Translations under genes and position numbers: made by a program
Assembly: GCA_051647535.1 (NCBI GenBank)
Contig: JBOFEA010000015.1
Span: 62,001 to 126,000, forward strand
DNA length: 64,000 nt
DNA from: Brevinema_A sp051647535
GTDB taxonomy: Bacteria; Spirochaetota; Brevinematia; Brevinematales; Brevinemataceae
Direction: 5' to 3'
Notes under the pieces: model-generated
What the model was told of the DNA's origin: nothing
Seen by the model: the letters and a program-made list of their open reading frames with translations, nothing else
Database searches by the model: none
Part shown: positions 17,847 through 27,861 of the stretch, one piece after another
Layout: each line of letters starts with the position of its first letter
Position numbering within the stretch: position 1 is the stretch's first letter

Positions 17847-18956
17847 ATGAAAAAATTTAGTTTATTATTACTTACACTATTTGGTCTGACTTTTACTAAC
17901 ATTTCAGCTCAACAAACATCTATCCAGTTTCCTAGATTAGATTTTCATATGCAGATGAACCAAAATATGACTCCCGGGATTTCATATAATGCTCAAGCAG
18001 ATATTGTGGTTGGAGACCAAAGCGGATTAATATTTGGATTGGGTATTGTAGGAAACGATATTAACCTTCAAAGCGGTATTAATGATCTTATAGAATTATA
18101 CACATTAAAATTATCTATTCAACCTAATGACCGCTTTACTTTTCATACATTCTATGGAAGATATAAGTACTTAGGAGAAGATAAGGTTATACCTAGAGGA
18201 TTCCAATTCAATTATACTCCGGGCTTTGATTACTATGGATACCGCCAGTTGAATGGTGCCGGTATTGCCGCAACTTTCCCGGTATTGGAAGGACGTTATG
18301 AACCGGAATTAGTAGTATATTCCGACAGTTATAATGGTATTAACTATTTAAACCTTGATTTCTTAACAACATTCCGATTTGAACAGTGGTTTTTGGAAGC
18401 ATATATCGGTGCAGCAGCTCCTACTATCGGTTCTATTGACAAACAATTCAGATTTAGAGGCGGATTCAGCTTATATACTGCTTTAGACTATGCAAACTTC
18501 TACTTGGCAATGTATGTACCGGCTCATTACAGAGGCGATAAGTTAACATTTGATGATATTTATATGAGGTTCAGCCAATACCTATTGATCAATGGATTTG
18601 AACAAACACTCTCTATTACATCTTTAGGTTCGGAAATGACATGTACTGATCAAATCGTAGGTGCTAATGGAATTCCGGATATCAATATATTTGCTTCTCT
18701 CGGCGGACGTATCCGTGATATTGGATTTGGAGTGGAATACGGATTTATTTATGGATTGCATTATAGCGATCTGGCTGTAGGAAATACCGACTTTTTGATC
18801 AGTAATCGTTTTGGAGCCTATATAGACTTCAAATTCCTAACATTAACATATAAGTTGGGAGCATTCTATACCCTTCCAAACAGTCCGGCTTATTCACAAG
18901 ACGTGACTCGTCCAGGAGAACTCGGATTCTATGTGAGTGTCTTTGGAGCAACATAA
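17847..18956 (+). CDS. Predicted outer-membrane beta-barrel protein
   Basis: Exported 369-residue protein of unknown function. A signal peptide (MKKFSLLLLTLFGLTFTNISAQQ) with an A-x-A-like cut site is followed by alternating hydrophobic/polar strands rich in Tyr, Phe, Gly and Asn, for example GLIFGLGIVGNDINLQSGI and GFGVEYGFIYGLHYSDLAVG. The C-terminus has the look of closing barrel strands. The start at 17847 has AGGAG nine bases upstream; ATG 17838 abuts that site and ATG 17760 is further upstream without one. It is monocistronic with its own terminator. A porin-like or abundant surface protein is plausible. Confidence 0.65.
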   Translation: MKKFSLLLLTLFGLTFTNISAQQTSIQFPRLDFHMQMNQNMTPGISYNAQADIVVGDQSGLIFGLGIVGNDINLQSGINDLIELYTLKLSIQPNDRFTFHTFYGRYKYLGEDKVIPRGFQFNYTPGFDYYGYRQLNGAGIAATFPVLEGRYEPELVVYSDSYNGINYLNLDFLTTFRFEQWFLEAYIGAAAPTIGSIDKQFRFRGGFSLYTALDYANFYLAMYVPAHYRGDKLTFDDIYMRFSQYLLINGFEQTLSITSLGSEMTCTDQIVGANGIPDINIFASLGGRIRDIGFGVEYGFIYGLHYSDLAVGNTDFLISNRFGAYIDFKFLTLTYKLGAFYTLPNSPAYSQDVTRPGELGFYVSVFGAT

Positions 18957-18988
18957 AATCAAACATACCTTATTTAGTTATACAAAAA

Positions 18989-19021
18989 ACATCCTATCTT
19001 AAAGATAGGATGTTTTTTTTT
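18989..19021 (+). terminator. Terminator of the barrel gene
   Basis: Hairpin ACATCCTATCTT / AAGATAGGATGT followed by a T run. Confidence 0.92.
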
Positions 19022-19103
19022 AGCCATCACATAAAAATATTGAAAAAATTTAATTATTGGCATATACTATTTAGGAACAACAATAATATATTCAGGAGGA
19101 ATC

Positions 19104-20015
19104 ATGGTATTTTTTTTCCCGGGTCAAGGTTCCCAATTTGTAGGAATGGGAAAAGATCTTTGCGAAAAATTCCCTATAGCCAAAGAAATTTTCTCTCAAG
19201 CCAACGATTTATTAAATTTAGATATTCAGAACATCTGTTTTGAAGGACCGGAAGCAGTTCTTACCGATACAAAAATAACTCAACCTGCTGTCTTAACCTA
19301 CCAATATATCTTAATAAAATTATTAGAAGAAAGAAATATTACACCTACTGCAGCAGTAGGTCATTCTTTAGGCGAATTTTCTGCACTCTTAGCCAGCAGA
19401 ATGCTTGATTTTTCTACAACATTAAGATTGGTACAAACAAGAGCCGAACTCATGGCAAACGCAGATCCGGAACACAAAGGAAGTATGGCTGTTATATTGG
19501 GATTAAGTGCTGAACAAATTATCGAAATTTGTTCGGAGATTTCCAAAGAACATTATGTTGAAGCAGCAAATTTCAATACTCCTGAACAAACTGTTATTTC
19601 AGGACTAAAAGAAGGCGTTGAAGCTGCATCAGCCAAAGCATTAGAACTTAAAGCAAAAAGAGTCCTTCCACTAAAAGTAAGCGGAGCTTTTCATTCCAAA
19701 CTAATGAGTCCAGCTGCAGATCAATTCACTACCTATATAGAACCGTTAGTATTTAATAAACCAATCTGCCCTGTAATCTCCAATGTGACCGGCACATTCT
19801 ACGATGAAAATACGGTAAAAACTCTTCTTCCTTTGCAAATGAAAAGTTCTGTTCAGTGGGTGAAATCGATAGAGTTGCTATCAGAATACGGATCTTCAGA
19901 AAATAAAGAGTTTCTCAAAGGTATTGAGCTTAGTAAAGGTTCGATTATTTCCGGAATGATAAAAAAAATCAATAAAGAATTCGTTATTGATTCTATTGAT
20001 TCATATATTTCTTAA
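19104..20015 (+). CDS. fabD: Malonyl-CoA:ACP S-malonyltransferase
   Basis: Transfers malonyl from CoA to acyl carrier protein, supplying fatty-acid synthesis. Signatures: FFPGQGSQFVGMG at the N-terminus, nucleophile elbow GHSLGE with Ser88, Arg in VQTRAELM, and catalytic His197 in SGAFHSKLM. Length (303 aa) is normal. Ribosome-binding site AGGAGG lies 6 bases before ATG. It converges on fabZ across a shared terminator. Confidence 0.96.
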   Translation: MVFFFPGQGSQFVGMGKDLCEKFPIAKEIFSQANDLLNLDIQNICFEGPEAVLTDTKITQPAVLTYQYILIKLLEERNITPTAAVGHSLGEFSALLASRMLDFSTTLRLVQTRAELMANADPEHKGSMAVILGLSAEQIIEICSEISKEHYVEAANFNTPEQTVISGLKEGVEAASAKALELKAKRVLPLKVSGAFHSKLMSPAADQFTTYIEPLVFNKPICPVISNVTGTFYDENTVKTLLPLQMKSSVQWVKSIELLSEYGSSENKEFLKGIELSKGSIISGMIKKINKEFVIDSIDSYIS

Positions 20016-20021
20016 GATATT

Positions 20022-20060
20022 AAAAAAACTCCTTTAAATCACATTAAAGGAGTTTTTTTT
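20022..20060. terminator. Bidirectional terminator between fabD and fabZ
   Basis: Hairpin AAAAACTCCTTTAA / TTAAAGGAGTTTTT with a 7-base loop, A run and T run on the two flanks. Confidence 0.92.
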
Positions 20061-20070
20061 AATTAAAATG

Positions 20071-20574
20071 TTATACAATACCCTTGTCTCGAGGAGTCAA
20101 CATTGCAGTCATTGAACACTCGCATACTAATTCATCATCAACATAGGCCTTAGTATCAAAACTGTTAATAACACGCACAAAAGATTTTTTATCTTCAGAA
20201 ACAGACTCCCGCCTTTTGGTGACCTGAACTCTGTATTCTAAGCGGTCGCCGGGGACTACAGGTTTTCTAAACTTAACTCCGTCAATACCCATAAAAAACA
20301 TTAATACACCTTCAGTATCAAGTTGAGGATAACGATTTTTCAATTGTGTCAACGCAATAAAACCTGCACATTGTGCTAATCCTTCTACTTGCAATACACC
20401 GGGCATTACAGGCACATCAGGGAAATGTCCATTGAAAAAATCTTCATTAATTGTGACATTTTTATATCCTGTTCCTCCATCCTCAGAAACCTTAAGAATT
20501 CTATCCACAAGCAACATCGGAAAACGATGCGGTAGAAGTTTGCAGATATCCTTAATATTGAAATACTCTTTCAT
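20071..20574 (-). CDS. fabZ: 3-hydroxyacyl-ACP dehydratase
   Basis: Dehydrates 3-hydroxyacyl-ACP in fatty-acid elongation. The hot-dog fold active site is clear: NGHFPDVPVMPGVLQVEGLAQ with His50 and Glu64. The start MKEYFNIKDICKLLPHRFP matches family starts and has CAGGAG 6 bases upstream; a 45-base longer reading has no such site. Length 167 aa, slightly longer than the E. coli protein. Confidence 0.95.
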   Translation of the reverse strand: MKEYFNIKDICKLLPHRFPMLLVDRILKVSEDGGTGYKNVTINEDFFNGHFPDVPVMPGVLQVEGLAQCAGFIALTQLKNRYPQLDTEGVLMFFMGIDGVKFRKPVVPGDRLEYRVQVTKRRESVSEDKKSFVRVINSFDTKAYVDDELVCECSMTAMLTPRDKGIV

Positions 20575-20888
20575 ACAATTCTCCTGTATATCAGAACAAT
20601 AACTTGAACTCATATACATATAAACACTTATTATTTATGGTTTAAATTATAAATAATTCATACAATATTGTCAATTTTTTAATAAGAACATCTTAATATT
20701 AGTAATAAGAATTCATAATTTTGATATAATTTTATATTTATATTATAATCGAGAATATAATTTTGGATTTTTCAAATCACCCTAAAATATCCATATATAT
20801 AAACAAAATATGTTGATATAATATATGTTTCCACCAACCTGCATATTTATTACCAATTTCCCCTACCCTTATATAAAAAGGAAATAAA
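20575..20888. other. Intergenic region between divergent fabZ and RNase H genes
   Basis: About 310 very AT-rich bases that must carry two divergent promoters. No gene or clear hairpin seen. Confidence 0.4.
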
Positions 20889-21557
20889 ATGTCTATAAGC
20901 AAAAACGAACTTACTGCAGAAGCCGAAAAATTCATTATATTTTTGAATAATTTGGAGATAACAGCAAAAATTATTCCAAACAGTTTTCGTGATTACCACG
21001 TAAAACTACTGTTTTTCAACTCTATTTCAGCAACTCTATACCACAAACCTTCAAAGCAACAGTTTACTCTTAGTACACATGAAATACAAGATGCTGAAAC
21101 AAAATATACTATCGATCAATTATGGCATCAATACAAGTTTCCGGAAGAATTTGAACCGGGTTTATGTGCTTATACTGATGGATCATTTACTTCAGGCAAA
21201 ATAGGTTGGGGTTTGGTGCTTACACTGAACAACAGCATTATTGAAGAAAAATATGGTATTGTTCCACTATCTCCTGAGGCAGGTGCACACCAAATTGCAG
21301 GAGAAATTCAAGCTGTATTGGAAGCACTGGAATATGCTCAAACAAACAATATTAAAGAAATTTCAATTTATTATGATTACGCAGGATTGGAAATGTGGGC
21401 GACAAAAAAATGGAAAGCTCAAAGTCCTATTGCTCAATATTACACCGCAAAATTAATGCAGTACCGAATAACAATAAAATGGAAAAAAATAGCAGCTCAT
21501 ACAGGTCATATATTTAATGAACGAGCAGATTTACTAGCAAAAACAGCTGTATCATAA
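20889..21557 (+). CDS. Ribonuclease H (type 1 fold) with an N-terminal extension
   Basis: Degrades RNA in RNA-DNA hybrids. The RNase H domain occupies about residues 90-222, with the catalytic set visible: D97 in YTDGSF, E139 in AGEIQAV, D163 in YYDYAG, H204 in AAHTGH and D214 in ERADLL. The first 85 residues are an unassigned, mostly beta/helix extension without the hybrid-binding motif of eukaryotic RNase H1. Ribosome-binding site AAAGGA lies 6 bases before ATG. asnA starts 18 bases downstream, so the two form an operon. Confidence 0.85.
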   Translation: MSISKNELTAEAEKFIIFLNNLEITAKIIPNSFRDYHVKLLFFNSISATLYHKPSKQQFTLSTHEIQDAETKYTIDQLWHQYKFPEEFEPGLCAYTDGSFTSGKIGWGLVLTLNNSIIEEKYGIVPLSPEAGAHQIAGEIQAVLEALEYAQTNNIKEISIYYDYAGLEMWATKKWKAQSPIAQYYTAKLMQYRITIKWKKIAAHTGHIFNERADLLAKTAVS

Positions 21558-21575
21558 ATACGGAGGACAAACATA

Positions 21576-22565
21576 GTGTATATCCCCAAATTAACCTTAG
21601 TAGAAACAGAACAAGCAATAAAAAAACTAAAAGATTATTTTGAAACCCAACTTGTTCAGAAATTTAATTTATTAAGAGTTTCGGCTCCCTTATTTTTGGA
21701 ATCGAATACAGGATTAAACGATTTCAATGAAGATAGTGAAGATCTCAAAAATACCGTACGCTTCACAACAAAAACAGGTCAGCATGCAGAAATCATACGA
21801 TCTCTCGCAAAATGGAAACGAATGGCATTATATAAATATGAAATAGCTGAGAATTCAGGAATTTATACTGATATGAACGCTGTCCATCCCGATAGCGAAA
21901 TGGACGAAATCCATTCTCTTTATGTTGACCAGTGGAGCTGGGAAAAAGTAATCGGATCAAATGAAAGAACTAGAGAAACATTAGAACTTACGGTACAAAA
22001 AATTTATCAATTTCTTAAACAGACAGAACAATTTATTTGTTTAGAATATCCTCAACTGTCTCCGAAACTTCCTGAATTTATTCAATTTATCACAGCACAA
22101 GAATTAGAAGATCTATTCCCTTCCATACCTCCTAAAAAACGTGAGTATGAAATAGCAAGAATGTACGGAGCTGTTTTCATAATCGGTATAGATAGTGTAT
22201 TAAAATCAGGACAAAAACATTCTTATAAGATTCCGGACTATAACGATTGGAAACTTCATGGAGAATTAATTCTCCATCATGAGCCTCTTAATTGTCCTTT
22301 AACGATTGCATCTATTGGCATTAGAGTTGACAAACAAACATTGGAATTTCAATTAAAAGAATCCCAATTAGAACACTATAGTTCATTAGATTTTCACAAA
22401 ATGATTTTGTCGGATATTTTTCCTCAATCCATAGGTGGTGGAATAGGACAATCAAGAATTTGTATGTTTTTTTTGGAAAAAGTCCATATAGGAGAAGTAC
22501 AAGTTTCAATTTGGACACCGGAAATCATTAAATCATGTGCACGACAGAGAATTTTCTTATTATAA
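21576..22565 (+). CDS. asnA: Aspartate-ammonia ligase (asparagine synthetase A)
   Basis: ATP-dependent amidation of aspartate by ammonia to asparagine; related to class II aminoacyl-tRNA synthetases. The match to the E. coli protein is long and clear: SLAKWKRMALYKYEIAE, SLYVDQWSWEKVIG, YNDWKLHGEL, and the C-terminal SIGIRVDKQTLEFQLKES and PQSIGGGIGQSRICMFFL. It starts at GTG 21576, nine bases after GGAGG. Length 329 aa is normal. Probably cotranscribed with RNase H. Confidence 0.95.
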   Translation: MYIPKLTLVETEQAIKKLKDYFETQLVQKFNLLRVSAPLFLESNTGLNDFNEDSEDLKNTVRFTTKTGQHAEIIRSLAKWKRMALYKYEIAENSGIYTDMNAVHPDSEMDEIHSLYVDQWSWEKVIGSNERTRETLELTVQKIYQFLKQTEQFICLEYPQLSPKLPEFIQFITAQELEDLFPSIPPKKREYEIARMYGAVFIIGIDSVLKSGQKHSYKIPDYNDWKLHGELILHHEPLNCPLTIASIGIRVDKQTLEFQLKESQLEHYSSLDFHKMILSDIFPQSIGGGIGQSRICMFFLEKVHIGEVQVSIWTPEIIKSCARQRIFLL

Positions 22566-22580
22566 ATTGTAGTATACTTT

Positions 22581-22620
22581 ATCCTGAGCAGTGTATAATA
22601 CATTGTTCAGGATTTTTTTA
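22581..22620 (+). terminator. Terminator of the RNase H-asnA operon
   Basis: Hairpin ATCCTGAGCAGTGTA / TACATTGTTCAGGAT (two G-T pairs), then a T run. Confidence 0.9.
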
Positions 22621-22709
22621 TTAAAATACTTGCCGTTTTAAATTTTAAACATTAATTTTAAAGTATAAATTAATATCATCAAAATATCTTAACATTTTCG
22701 GAGGATGAT

Positions 22710-23015
22710 ATGAAAATGTCACCAATTAGAAAAAAATTATGGGATCACTTTTACGCTGTAATAATCACTGATATTTTAATCAGCAAAAAAATTGTATCAC
22801 CAACATTAAAAAAAATATTCCACCAGTCTAAGAGCTCACTTCAATACTTTTCGATTATTGAAGATTTAAAATTGTTCTTTAATTGTGCCGACCCACAACA
22901 TCTCTGCACCATCATAGAACAAATTTTCAAAGAAAGCACTATAGATACAACAGAACACTCACACTTTAAAAAAATTTTATCATTACTTCATAAAGAAGAA
23001 AAAGCATATAATTAA
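22710..23015 (+). CDS. Hypothetical small cytoplasmic protein
   Basis: 101 residues, basic N-terminus, mostly helical, no recognised family, no signal or membrane segment. GGAGGA lies 4 bases before ATG 22710 and 10 bases before the second ATG (22716), so either could be the start. It has its own strong terminator. Confidence 0.6.
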   Translation: MKMSPIRKKLWDHFYAVIITDILISKKIVSPTLKKIFHQSKSSLQYFSIIEDLKLFFNCADPQHLCTIIEQIFKESTIDTTEHSHFKKILSLLHKEEKAYN

Positions 23016-23064
23016 TATTTTCAAATATATTAGAATCAGTGGAAATATATCTATTTAATAATTA

Positions 23065-23106
23065 TAAAAACCGGCCTCCGATAGACTATCGGAGGCCGGT
23101 TTTTAC
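23065..23106. terminator. Strong bidirectional terminator
   Basis: Long GC-rich hairpin AAAACCGGCCTCCGATAG / CTATCGGAGGCCGGTTTT between two convergent genes; the most stable hairpin in the window. Confidence 0.93.
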
Positions 23107-23125
23107 GTTTTGAGAGACTTTAAAA

Positions 23126-24391
23126 CTAAATAGAACGTTCTATTGCACTTTCATCGATAAATTCTTCATGAATTCCACCGGATTCTTTTGAGAACAGTGC
23201 GTGGCTTATAATCAAAATCAGCAGTGCGTAGCCGGTACTACCGATTACATTAATAATTTGAAACAGGTTTGCATGAAATTTGAAAATTCCCACATAAAGC
23301 AATGTAATACCGCATATCAAAATAACAGGATAAACAGAACTTTCCTTAACCAAATAATAATTCAAAAAATAATAAATTAAAGGATAAGGAATAAACATTA
23401 AATTATAATAAGGCATGTAGATTTGAAATTGCTGGAAGATATAAGGATCATTTTTAAAGAGAACAGTCGCCAAAAACGGAGAAGTAATTTTAAAAAATCC
23501 AACATAAAATGAAATAAGGAAAAGCAGACAACCCAAGCCTATCCAAAGGGATTTTTTAGAATCATGAATTTTTTCGGCCATAAGAGGAAGAATCACAAAA
23601 GAAACACCTGTCGTTAAAAAAATCATTCCTTTACCTAGCAGATTGGAACTGGCAAACAAAGCCGATTCTGAAGGGATTAGCGATCGAACAAGAACCGTAT
23701 CAGAATAAATCAATAGCGAAAACAATCCGACAGACCCCAAAGACACCCAAAGAAGACGGTATGAGAAAGGTTTAGTGACAAACGTACGAGGGATTTTACA
23801 AAAGATTTGTTTTTGATAGATAAATATATTTGCATAGGCAAAGATAACAATACTAATCAAAATCCCAGCCATTGCTCCCCAAATATTAGGAAATTTCCAC
23901 ACACATAAAATCCCCAACGACATTCTGGTAAGACCTTGAGAAATTTGAGCCATTCCGGCAGCAAAAAATTTTTTTTCTGCCTGCATTCTGCTAATAAAAG
24001 GAGATTGAGGCATTTGTAGCAGTAATGTAAAAGAAAGCATAATAAAAATAACAGTATCTTCCACATGGAAAACTTTCTTAAGAACAGGAATAAGCATCAT
24101 CCATACCAATGCTGTAATGATCATCACCAGCAACATTTTTCTAAAAGAATGCAGAGATTCAAAAACTATCTGCTCAGGTTCGATTTGAGAATAATGCTTA
24201 GTCAACGCATACTGGTAAGCAGTCAAAGGAAGCAACAGTAATCCCGAAAATTGAAGTAGTGGTTGTATGATTCCGTACTCTTCCGAATTCAAAAATATAA
24301 TTAATACAAATTGATACAGCATATTCAATCCGGCACCGAACATATTACCAACAGAGTAAAACGCTGAATTCAAAAACAGATTTTTTGACAT
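23126..24391 (-). CDS. Oligosaccharide flippase / MATE-like membrane protein
   Basis: Multi-pass membrane protein of 421 aa with about 12 hydrophobic segments and the N-terminal pattern of Wzx-like polysaccharide flippases (FLNSAFYSVGNMFGAGLNML, then SEEYGIIQPLLQFSGLLLLP). It probably moves lipid-linked sugars across the inner membrane. MurJ-like features were not seen. Ribosome-binding site GGAG lies 5 bases before ATG 24391. It lies downstream of the helicase gene on the same strand. The exact substrate is unknown. Confidence 0.75.
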   Translation of the reverse strand: MSKNLFLNSAFYSVGNMFGAGLNMLYQFVLIIFLNSEEYGIIQPLLQFSGLLLLPLTAYQYALTKHYSQIEPEQIVFESLHSFRKMLLVMIITALVWMMLIPVLKKVFHVEDTVIFIMLSFTLLLQMPQSPFISRMQAEKKFFAAGMAQISQGLTRMSLGILCVWKFPNIWGAMAGILISIVIFAYANIFIYQKQIFCKIPRTFVTKPFSYRLLWVSLGSVGLFSLLIYSDTVLVRSLIPSESALFASSNLLGKGMIFLTTGVSFVILPLMAEKIHDSKKSLWIGLGCLLFLISFYVGFFKITSPFLATVLFKNDPYIFQQFQIYMPYYNLMFIPYPLIYYFLNYYLVKESSVYPVILICGITLLYVGIFKFHANLFQIINVIGSTGYALLILIISHALFSKESGGIHEEFIDESAIERSI

Positions 24392-24442
24392 AAATTCTCC
24401 ACAAAATTAATAACATAACACACAAACATTTCTTGAAACAAT

Positions 24443-26914
24443 CTAAGAAACGATTCTACTTAAATTAGAAATGGTATTTCCCATAAGAACTTGGGTACCG
24501 AACCGCTCAAAAGAAACACGTATCATTGCTTCTGAAACATACTCTGTAATACCTTTACCGAAAATATGATGAAACACCTCCGTCCCTACAGCAATTTCAC
24601 TTAATGAAGAAATCTTCTGTAAGTTAATTCCGGCAGTAGACAAAGAACTTTCTCCGGATGAAGTATCGATTTTTTTTGAATACTCGGGAGCCGTTCCGGA
24701 TCCGCGTTTTGAATAAAATGATTTACCAGAATAAGATTTTTTAGTATATTGATCTCTTGAAAACGCAGGAGAAGCACCAGAGTCACGATATTCTTCAACA
24801 ACATCTGAAGGTACTGCTTCCAAAAAATGCGACTTTTCATTAGAAATAATTTCTCCATAACGCAGAGATTGTTTTTCATAAGAAATATATAGTTTATTCA
24901 TTGCACGCGTCACAGCAACATAAAATAATCGTTTTTCTTCATCCAGATCTTCTTGAGAATTTGAGGAAAGAGGAAGAATTCCTTCCGTCACACCAACCAA
25001 AAACACAATTGGAAATTCCAACCCTTTTGCACTATGAATTGTCATTAACGATACCGAATTACCATTATCCGCTTCATCATCACTTACCGAAGACAGCAAA
25101 CTGGCTTCCCGAAGATAATCAGCAATCGATGATCCGGCATTGGCTCTTTCAAAAACCTTTACAGCATTCACAAGCTCTTGAATATTATCAAATCTGCCTT
25201 CCGCTTCGTAAGTTCCGTATTCTGCAACCAAATAATCTTCAAAATAACGGGTGGATTCAATTAATATCTTAATAATTTGAGATGGAAGAGTTGTTGGTAT
25301 AGATTCTTTGATTTCAGATAAAATTTTTGCCAAATTCTCTAACATTGATACCGATACTTTGGTTAATCCATTAATTTGAGAGGCTTTGGAACAAACTGTA
25401 TGATAATCATCCCCAGTTAATTCTACAAATTCTTGGATTTTTCTTTTTCCGGAATCACCAATTTTTCTCTTGGGAACATTGACAATTCGATCAAACGCTT
25501 CTCTATCTCTAGGATTAACAATAATTCTCAAGTAAGATAAAATATCTTTAATTTCCGCTCGATCAAAAAACCTCTGCCCTCCGTAAATTTTATGAGGGAC
25601 TTGATGCCTAGTCAATACTTCTTCGATCACACGGGATTGGGCATTAGTACGATAAAGAATTGCAAAATCCTTATAATTCAATCCTTGAGTCATAAGTTTT
25701 TTCATTTCTTGATAAATAAATGCTGCTTGAAGCCTGTCATCTCCTAACGATGCTACAATGATTTTTTCACCGTTTTCGCGTTCAGCCTTAAGAGTTTTCG
25801 GCATGCGGCCTTTAATGGATTTCACAACAGCATTAGCTGCTGTAAGAATATTACCGCAGGAACGATAGTTCTTTTCCAAGCGAATAATTTCAGCATTGAA
25901 TTCCCGCTGGAATTGATAAATATTTTCTACCCGCGCACCACGCCACGCATAAATAGATTGATCATCATCACCAACCACACAGATATTTTTTTTATTCGAA
26001 CTCAACAACGATAATAACAAATATTGAGGTTTATTGGTATCTTGAAACTCATCTGCCATAATAAAACGCCATTGACGACGATAACGCTCAAGCACATCAG
26101 GATTTCTTTCCAATAACATCACAGTATTGGAAATAAGATCACCAAAATCCATAGCTTGATTGATCTTAAGCGTCTCAACATAATGCTTATAGACTTCAGC
26201 ACAAACCTGTTCAAATTCAGAACGAACAGAATGAGCATATTCTTCAGGTCCAATCAATTCTTCCTTAGCTGAAGAAATAATTCTCGCAACAGCTTTATCA
26301 GGGAAATTTTTCGGATCAATATTCAGTTTTTCCATAATTTTTTTGATCGTATTCCGCGAATCAACAGCATCATAAATCGTAAAATCCTGCAAATATCCAA
26401 TTTTAGGTGAATGCTCCCTCAAAATCATTGTACACATAGAATGAAACGTCCGAATCCATGCACCTTTGACTTCTATTCCCAAAAGAGTTCCTATACGTTC
26501 TTTCATTTCGGCAGCGGCTTTATTGGTAAACGTGACACATAAAATATTATGCACACCCAATCCATACTTATCAACCAAATATGCAAACCGATGCGTAATA
26601 ACACGCGTCTTACCTGAACCCGCTCCCGCCAAGACCAATAGTGATCCTTCATCATAAAGTACTGCCTGTTTCTGTTCCGGATTCATTCCATCTAAAAAAT
26701 CAGCAGGCAGATTGTACGATGCCGAAGAACGCTCGGCATAAGGAATATATTCAGGAAATTCTTCAAAAGGATTTGTCTCCAAACCGGAACTGGTATATTG
26801 TTCATCTTCATCTTCATCGTCTAAGGAAACATTTTGAAGAAAATCGGAAAAAGAATCCGAACCATCCAACCTTTCTTCCCCACCAAACAAAGATCCAGAA
26901 CTCTTATTATTCAT
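24443..26914 (-). CDS. ATP-dependent DNA helicase, PcrA/UvrD family
   Basis: Superfamily 1A 3'-5' helicase for repair and replication. Motifs in order: LAGAGSGKTRVITHRFAYL (Walker A near residue 98), TFTNKAAAEMKER, ADEFQDTNKPQ, GDDDQSIYAWRGA, RLEKNYRS, VSLMTIHSAKGLEFPIVFLV and RLFYVAVTRAMNKLYIS. The end has the PcrA-type C-terminal module (GTEVFHHIFGKGITEYV). The start at 26914 has AAAGGAG; longer readings lack a site. The first about 70 residues are a low-complexity acidic, Ser-rich extension (LDDEDEDEQY) before the helicase core. Length 823 aa. Confidence 0.92.
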   Translation of the reverse strand: MNNKSSGSLFGGEERLDGSDSFSDFLQNVSLDDEDEDEQYTSSGLETNPFEEFPEYIPYAERSSASYNLPADFLDGMNPEQKQAVLYDEGSLLVLAGAGSGKTRVITHRFAYLVDKYGLGVHNILCVTFTNKAAAEMKERIGTLLGIEVKGAWIRTFHSMCTMILREHSPKIGYLQDFTIYDAVDSRNTIKKIMEKLNIDPKNFPDKAVARIISSAKEELIGPEEYAHSVRSEFEQVCAEVYKHYVETLKINQAMDFGDLISNTVMLLERNPDVLERYRRQWRFIMADEFQDTNKPQYLLLSLLSSNKKNICVVGDDDQSIYAWRGARVENIYQFQREFNAEIIRLEKNYRSCGNILTAANAVVKSIKGRMPKTLKAERENGEKIIVASLGDDRLQAAFIYQEMKKLMTQGLNYKDFAILYRTNAQSRVIEEVLTRHQVPHKIYGGQRFFDRAEIKDILSYLRIIVNPRDREAFDRIVNVPKRKIGDSGKRKIQEFVELTGDDYHTVCSKASQINGLTKVSVSMLENLAKILSEIKESIPTTLPSQIIKILIESTRYFEDYLVAEYGTYEAEGRFDNIQELVNAVKVFERANAGSSIADYLREASLLSSVSDDEADNGNSVSLMTIHSAKGLEFPIVFLVGVTEGILPLSSNSQEDLDEEKRLFYVAVTRAMNKLYISYEKQSLRYGEIISNEKSHFLEAVPSDVVEEYRDSGASPAFSRDQYTKKSYSGKSFYSKRGSGTAPEYSKKIDTSSGESSLSTAGINLQKISSLSEIAVGTEVFHHIFGKGITEYVSEAMIRVSFERFGTQVLMGNTISNLSRIVS

Positions 26915-27460
26915 AACCTCTCCTTTAAGAAACAAAAATCCCGTACTTAAACTTCTCTTAACCGGATTGTCCAAGCAGAGACAACTCTGAATGAAATTAT
27001 AACCGCTAAACAAAAAAAAATCAATACTGCTTTTCAGCATATCAATATAGAATAAACCACTACTCATATACAGTTTAAATATTGATAAACAAGTTATTTT
27101 AATATCACAACCATTGACTCATCAAGATTTTTTAAAGTTATTAACATCAAGAATCGTATTAATAAACATATCACAATACCAAATTCTATAATAACAATAT
27201 TTTTATGACTTATTTTTTATACTTTAAAGTATGATTTGACCAAAAGTAGCTTTATAATATTATTATAAACAATGATTAATTGGAATTACCTTACTAAACG
27301 AAGGTTCAAAAATCAAAACCCAGTTGCAACTTATGAAAGATACTAATATCGTTGAATACTTTTTTATTATAGTATATTTAAAAAAACAATATGATATATC
27401 TTTCAATGTAAAGTTCCATCCTATTCGATCAACACACCTTTACATCACATTTACGGACTA
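26915..27460. other. Noncoding AT-rich stretch upstream of the helicase gene
   Basis: No gene or known RNA recognised. A TTGACC at 27236 is followed by TATAAT at 27253, but the 11-base spacer is too short for a normal promoter. Confidence 0.4.
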
Positions 27461-27726
27461 TTAACAATTTTCTTCCAATACCTCATCGGATCTTTGAGTT
27501 ATTCTTATTCCTTCCATATGATCTTTTATCTTCTGACTTTTAACCAGTCTCATATTTTCTTTTTCCTTTGTTGGCATTCATATCCTAAGTTCTAATTCTT
27601 TTTCTACTGAGTTTTTTCTATTAGATATTCAGACTTTTCTGAAATATGCTCTATCAAATTTTGAACTTTACAGTATTCCCAAGTACAAGCCAGCAACAAT
27701 ATTATACTTAACAAGATAAAAATCAA
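27461..27726 (-). pseudogene. Decayed small lipoprotein gene
   Basis: On the minus strand a TTG at 27726 opens a 40-residue reading that looks like a lipoprotein signal (MIFILLSIILLLAC, lipobox LLAC) followed by helix (LIEHISEKSEYLIEKTQ) and stops at 27604. Shifting frame, the text continues as charged helix VEKELELRI, stop, then MPTKEKENMRLVKSQ to a stop at 27461. One frameshift and one stop would restore a lipoprotein of about 90 residues. No ribosome-binding site. It is short and could be chance, but the signal-lipobox-helix pattern is suggestive. Confidence 0.35.
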
Positions 27727-27861
27727 TTAAAATATATCAATAATAGACCTAATATTGACAAAAAAGAAAATTATTTTACTGCCAATATGATAAAAAGAAT
27801 ATTCATTACCAAGAATATATTAATAAAAACAGATTCAAATAAATCAAGTAAAACAAAAATT

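Noticed and set aside
27236..27258. TTGACC and TATAAT pair suggesting a promoter for a small RNA
   Set aside because: The spacer is only 11 bases, too short for a sigma-70-type promoter, and no known RNA motif follows.
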